26,950 bases of DNA from Bacteroidota bacterium (lineage in GTDB: Bacteria; Bacteroidota; Bacteroidia; B-17B0; B-17BO). Position 1 is the first letter of the stretch. Each line of letters starts with the position of its first letter. The notes under the pieces were generated by a model. It did no database searches. It was given only the letters and a program-made list of their open reading frames with translations, and was not told where the DNA came from. This document shows positions 23,337-26,950 of this stretch, one piece after another. Made by a program: the position numbers and the translations under genes. The stretch spans positions 1 to 26,950 of the forward strand of contig JANXRU010000398.1 in the NCBI GenBank assembly GCA_025356715.1, read 5' to 3'.

Positions 23337-24927
23337 TAGAATTAAAATAACTTTCCATTTCACTTAAATTTTTAGAATTAAAACAATGTTCTTTAGTCAA
23401 TAACCCCTTACGTGCCACATTAACGCCATAGTTCATATCATGATAACCCTTTAATTGATGAGCATCTGGATTAATAGAAATCATCACTCCTTTTTCTAAA
23501 CAATATGGAATCCAACGCCAATCAATATCTAAACGATAAGGATGAGCATTTAATTCTATTACTACCTTATTAGCTGCACAAGCATCAATAATCTTTTTGT
23601 GGTTAATAGGATAACCTGGCCTACCTAATAACAAACGTCCTGTGGGATGACCAAGAATAGTAGTATAAGGATTTTCAATAGCTTTTAATAAACGCATAGT
23701 TGCTTTTTCTTCATCCATTTTTAAATTAGCATGAACGGAAGCAACAATAAAATCAAAGGTTTTTAGAATATCTTCTTCGTAATCTAAATTTCCGTTACCT
23801 AAAATATCACTTTCAATTCCTTTAAATATTTTAAAAGGAGATAATTGTTTATTTAATTTTTCAATTTCATCTTGTTGCTGTAATACCTGTTCTACTTTCA
23901 ATCCGCCGGCATAACTGGCTGTTTTAGAGTGATCACAAATTCCCAAATATTCATAACCCAATTGTTTACAATACAATGCCATTTCTTCGAGCGTATTCAT
24001 ACCATCACTATAAGTAGAGTGATTATGTAAGATGCCTTTTAAATCAGATGATTCAATGAGTTTAGACAATGTATGTGCTTTTGCTTTTTCTACTTCAAAT
24101 AACCCTTCTCGCAATTCGGGCTCGCAATATTGTATCTTTAAATTTGAATAAATATCTTCTTCACTTTTATATAACTTAGTGGGTAAATCCGAGAAATGGA
24201 TACCTTCTAAATGCTCTTTTGTAGAAGATGTTTCCACCAAGGTTCTGTAAAAAATAGCAGAATTAACTTGTATAAAATTAATCGGAACTTGATCTGAAAC
24301 AAATTCATCAATATCAATAGACTCATCTCCGATTAAAATATCAATCTCTTCAATAACTTCACATTTACGATACATGGCCCCTGTATAGCTCACTAAATCG
24401 GTTTGTTTAAGTAATTGTTCAATAATAAGATTGCCAATTTTTTGAGCATACGCAAAATGAAATTTACCCGTGTTTTTTAATTTGAACTCAATATTTGCAA
24501 TGATAGAATTTTGAGTTTTTTCTCCAAAGCCTTTTAATTCTATTAATCTATTTTCGTGACAAGCATATAATAAATCAGTTACACTTTCTATATCTAAACC
24601 ATCCCATAAAAGTTTTACTTTTTTTGGACCCAAGCCTTTTATACCCAACATATCAATTACTCCAATTGGTGTTTTTGCTTGTAGTTCTTGTAACTCAGTG
24701 GTAGTGCCGGTTGTTGTTAATGCGTAAATTTTTCCTGCTAAGCTTTTGCTAATACCTTCAATTTTACTTAATTCTTCAATTGTTTGATTATTTAAATCTA
24801 ATCGTGTTTTACTAAGTTTATAAGCCGCACTGTTAATGGCTTTTACTTTAAATGAATTCTCGCCATGTAACTCCATTAATTTTCCTGTTAATTCAAGAGC
24901 GTCCGCTATGTCTTCTGTTGTAAACAT
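23329..24927 (-). CDS. polX: PolX-like protein: degenerate polymerase domain, intact PHP domain
   Basis: 532 residues in the layout of bacterial PolX: an N-terminal 8-kDa-like domain and helix-hairpin-helix motifs (GISKSLAGK 58-66, GLGPKKVKLL 98-107, GFGEKTQNSI 133-142), a pol-beta-like palm (150-245) and a C-terminal PHP phosphoesterase. The palm is degenerate: GS..RR becomes GAMYRK (183-188), the DxD metal pair becomes E194-I-D196, and the third catalytic Asp appears as Asn217. The PHP metal ligands are all there: H301, H303, D308, H333, E372, H399, H427, D488, H490. It should therefore be a DNA 3'-5' exonuclease or AP-site phosphoesterase rather than a polymerase. Start overlaps the ispD stop by one base. 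Confidence 0.88.
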   Translation of the reverse strand: MFTTEDIADALELTGKLMELHGENSFKVKAINSAAYKLSKTRLDLNNQTIEELSKIEGISKSLAGKIYALTTTGTTTELQELQAKTPIGVIDMLGIKGLGPKKVKLLWDGLDIESVTDLLYACHENRLIELKGFGEKTQNSIIANIEFKLKNTGKFHFAYAQKIGNLIIEQLLKQTDLVSYTGAMYRKCEVIEEIDILIGDESIDIDEFVSDQVPINFIQVNSAIFYRTLVETSSTKEHLEGIHFSDLPTKLYKSEEDIYSNLKIQYCEPELREGLFEVEKAKAHTLSKLIESSDLKGILHNHSTYSDGMNTLEEMALYCKQLGYEYLGICDHSKTASYAGGLKVEQVLQQQDEIEKLNKQLSPFKIFKGIESDILGNGNLDYEEDILKTFDFIVASVHANLKMDEEKATMRLLKAIENPYTTILGHPTGRLLLGRPGYPINHKKIIDACAANKVVIELNAHPYRLDIDWRWIPYCLEKGVMISINPDAHQLKGYHDMNYGVNVARKGLLTKEHCFNSKNLSEMESYFNSKK

Positions 24928-25598
24928 TATAAATAAAGTTCAGCAAATTTAACATCATCTGGATTGGTAATTTTTATATTTTCAGAATTTCCCTCTACTA
25001 AAAATATTTCTTCGTCCATGCGTTCTAAAACAGTAGCATCATCCGTAAAGAAAGGCGTAAATGGTTGTTCAAATGCAGTTTGTATTTTTGATACTAAAAA
25101 GCATTGTGGCGTTTGTACTATTTTATAATCATCTCTGCTTACGGCTTTATTAATGCCGTTAGTTACTAAGCGTAAACTTTCATTAACTGGAGATACAGGT
25201 ATGGCATTGCCTTTAATGGAAGCTGTTTCAAAACAACGTTTGATAGTTTCTACGCTCACAAATGGACGAGCGGCATCGTGTATGCCAACTATATCATTTT
25301 TATTTGTAATACAATTTAATCCATTTTTAACTGAATGAAATCGAGTTTCGCCACCTACAACGGTTTGTACGTTTTTATCAGGAAAATATTCGGCTAACAT
25401 AAAATTTGCGTCGGATAAATAATCTTTATGCACAGATACAATTACATTAATATATTCATCAAATTCAATAAACTTTTCGATGGTATGAATTAAAATTGGT
25501 TTACCTTTTATTTCGATAAATTGTTTGGGTATGCTCGATTGCATGCGAGTACCTGTACCGCCTGCAACAATGATGATATTGTAGTGTGAGTGATTCAT
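24927..25598 (-). CDS. ispD: 2-C-methyl-D-erythritol 4-phosphate cytidylyltransferase
   Basis: Third step of the MEP isoprenoid pathway: joins CTP and MEP to give CDP-ME. The 223-residue protein has VAGGTGTRM (11-19, Arg18), PKQF (24-27, Lys25), GGETRFHSV (82-90), HDAARPF (107-113, Asp108), TPQ and TDDATVLE in the expected order, so it is complete and active-looking. It lies 6 bp after the HTH regulator and shares one base (TAATG) with the PolX gene, so the three form an operon. No other MEP-pathway gene is in the window. Confidence 0.95.
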   Translation of the reverse strand: MNHSHYNIIIVAGGTGTRMQSSIPKQFIEIKGKPILIHTIEKFIEFDEYINVIVSVHKDYLSDANFMLAEYFPDKNVQTVVGGETRFHSVKNGLNCITNKNDIVGIHDAARPFVSVETIKRCFETASIKGNAIPVSPVNESLRLVTNGINKAVSRDDYKIVQTPQCFLVSKIQTAFEQPFTPFFTDDATVLERMDEEIFLVEGNSENIKITNPDDVKFAELYL

Positions 25599-25604
25599 TA
25601 TAGT

Positions 25605-26576
25605 TTAGTAATTCTTAATGCGTTCAATAGCCAAATCAATAGACTTGTTTGTTTTATTAAAAAACTGAAAGCGTTGTTTTTCTGCAACTCCGCTAATCAA
25701 GGTTGATTTTTTAATTAAATTTTTCATCCAATGTTCTATTTCTTCACAAAACTGTTGATTAGTTGTTGTCAACGAATTTAATGTATTAAACGAAATATAA
25801 GAAACAATTTGTTCGTTCATTGTTACGTGTATACAATTGGTTCCTATAACTAAATCACTGTTGTATAATCCAAATGTAGCATTTGATTTCTCGCTTTTAT
25901 TTTCTTCTTCTGCATATCTATTAATAGACTTTGCCAATTGTTTCAATTCATTTAAAATTGTAATGGCATCTTCTTTTTCTTTAAATGCGCCTGATTCGAA
26001 GTAGTATTCAATTTGTTTGACGGTAGTTTGTATAGTATCTGCTGTCCAAATTTCTGTACTTGGAATTTTTAAATATATGTTGTGAATATTGTGAGCTATT
26101 TGTAATAATTTTTCAGAAATTACATCCCAATCAAATTTTTTAGTTTGATATTCTTTGATGTTAAGAACAGAACGTTGCCAATAAAATAGCTTAAATGCAG
26201 AAAGTTTTTCAGAGTGAAACGAATGAAAAATAGGAATCTCTTCAGCAGCATAAATTATTTTAGCATTTTCTGCTTTAGAAATTTGTTTTAATTGATTTTC
26301 GAGACTTAATAAATAACTTTCAAAATTTTCAGCAGAATCTGTCAATTTGATATAGTTGCAAGTCACCGCATTTGTTTGTTTAGAAAATATAGCATCGGCC
26401 GAAATACGATAGTGCTTACATATCTTATACGTTTCATCTAAACTCAATACCGTTTCATTTCGCAAACGTCTGTATGCGCTGTCGTTGCTTATTTTAAGAA
26501 GATCGGCAATATCATCAGCTAATGAAACACTTGCAGGAACTGCATTTTTTAAATGTTTAATAAATAACTCTTGCAT
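25605..26576 (-). CDS. HTH transcriptional regulator, Bacteroidota-specific type
   Basis: 323 residues from the start at 26576. A helix-turn-helix of the Cro/C1-like kind covers about 18-63 (SLADDIADLL ... NDSAYRRLRNETVLSLDE). The rest is an alpha-helical domain of about 250 residues (predicted from composition) with no motif I can name, likely a sensor or oligomerisation part. The frame opens at an ATG at 26645, but a good promoter (-7 box 26624-26631) lies after that ATG, so a transcript would begin downstream of it; the ATG at 26576 also matches the usual opening of this family (MQELFIKHLK). Translating from 26645 would add 23 residues. First gene of the ispD-PolX operon; regulated target unknown. 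Confidence 0.75.
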   Translation of the reverse strand: MQELFIKHLKNAVPASVSLADDIADLLKISNDSAYRRLRNETVLSLDETYKICKHYRISADAIFSKQTNAVTCNYIKLTDSAENFESYLLSLENQLKQISKAENAKIIYAAEEIPIFHSFHSEKLSAFKLFYWQRSVLNIKEYQTKKFDWDVISEKLLQIAHNIHNIYLKIPSTEIWTADTIQTTVKQIEYYFESGAFKEKEDAITILNELKQLAKSINRYAEEENKSEKSNATFGLYNSDLVIGTNCIHVTMNEQIVSYISFNTLNSLTTTNQQFCEEIEHWMKNLIKKSTLISGVAEKQRFQFFNKTNKSIDLAIERIKNY

Positions 26577-26623
26577 TTCGAATGCTGATTTTTTATCGCT
26601 CAGTTTGTAGTATTTATTACTAT

Positions 26624-26655
26624 TAAAGATAGTAAATAGTTGCATTTATTGCAAA
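26624..26655 (-). promoter_or_regulatory. Promoter of the HTH-ispD-polX operon
   Basis: On the minus strand TTTG (26655-26652), 20 bp, TATCTTTA (26631-26624): standard spacing with one mismatch to TAnnTTTG. Expected transcript start near 26618, which excludes the ATG at 26645. Confidence 0.6.
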
Positions 26656-26806
26656 TAAAATCAATCTAGTTTCAATTATTTGTGATAAATCTAATTATAA
26701 TGATCGATTTTTAAGTTTATTCTTATTTTTTGCATCATTCTCAAACTTAAGTCTATAACTCCGTTTCATTTCAGTTTGTAGTCGATCTAATTTTGATGTA
26801 TAAATC

Positions 26807-26950
26807 TTTATACAATTTATTATGAAAACAATCATCAAATTATCCATTCAATTTTCGATTTATAAAACTTGTACTCGAACAAGAAGACAACAAGAGAATC
26901 GAAAGTTGAATGGATAATTTGATGATTGTTTTCATAATAAATTGTATAAA
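26807..26950. repeat. 54-bp near-perfect inverted repeat with 36-bp loop
   Basis: 26807-26860 and 26897-26950 are reverse complements at 53 of 54 positions (the single mismatch is 8 bp from the loop). The left end also forms a small palindrome, TGTATAAATCTTTATACA (26797-26814). The right arm stops at the last base of the window, so the true outer edge is unseen. Could be a foldback or MITE-like element, a long hairpin terminator, or an assembly artefact at a contig end. The remaining intergenic DNA (26656-26796) shows nothing I can name. Confidence 0.9.

Noticed and set aside
26695..26847. 50-codon minus-strand frame starting inside the left arm of the inverted repeat
   Set aside because: The C-terminal half is charged and faintly gene-like, but the start lies in the inverted repeat, no promoter or ribosome site is visible and I recognise no family; it may be a remnant.
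26822..26917. 31-codon plus-strand frame spanning the inverted repeat
   Set aside because: Formed mostly by the repeat arms and loop; no independent support.

Overview
The window looks like a chromosomal stretch, probably most or all of one assembled contig, from a low-GC (roughly one third G+C by eye) member of Bacteroidota (Flavobacteriales, Sphingobacteriales or a relative). The evidence is: a PorW/SprE component of the type IX secretion system (T9SS), two proteins ending in T9SS type A sorting domains, Bacteroidota-type promoters (TTG-N20-TAnnTTTG) in place of classical -35/-10 boxes, an AtpZ-bactofilin gene pair, and dispersed CTGAACTTGTTTCAG repeats. I saw no tRNA, rRNA or CRISPR array. 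Almost everything is chromosomal housekeeping or envelope biology. Mobile DNA is limited to a transposase-like fragment at the left edge.

Layout. 1-367: fragment resembling the N-terminus of an ISAon1-type transposase, then a palindromic intergenic repeat. 368-5018: an envelope block with a membrane-anchored LytM/M23 peptidase divergent from porW, followed by a bactofilin and two overlapping membrane genes (AtpZ and a four-helix protein). In relatives these two usually precede the F1Fo-ATPase genes, which are absent here. 5062-6763: exported C1B cysteine peptidase and a small exported hypothetical. 6793-9888: a tightly packed run of a degenerate one-domain DEAD-box-like protein, a hotdog-fold acyl-ACP dehydratase-like protein and a two-gene ABC-2 exporter. 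9891-11724: convergent CoA-type Nudix hydrolase, then an HxlR regulator divergent from the nitroreductase it probably controls, with a clear promoter and repeated 15-bp operator-like sites between them. 11751-15327: a fully palindromic terminator and a 1174-residue secreted beta-helix/LamG/T9SS protein with a recent internal duplication. 15522-19680: ribBA, a second T9SS cargo protein, truB and a YkgJ-type cysteine-cluster protein. 19663-22758: a minus-strand run of GH3-family acyl-adenylating enzyme, zinc-ribbon membrane protein and methyltransferase. 22876-23274: a tiny exported protein made of five 16-residue bactofilin-like repeats. 23329-26645: a minus-strand operon of an HTH regulator, ispD and a PolX-like protein whose polymerase site has decayed while its PHP nuclease site is intact. 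26807-26950: a near-perfect 54-bp inverted repeat running to the last base.

How the genes may work together. The left block joins wall cutting (M23), a cytoskeletal scaffold (bactofilin) and the secretion/gliding machine (PorW). The two T9SS cargo proteins would use that machine. The secreted bactofilin-like repeat protein closely echoes the repeat of the cytoplasmic bactofilin and is the most unusual small gene. Start codons of several genes were set by a -7 promoter box overlapping or lying downstream of the first possible start. No clearly new defence or mobile system was found. The best leads are the exported bactofilin-like protein, the HxlR operator array, the one-domain DEAD protein, the degenerate PolX and the terminal inverted repeat.
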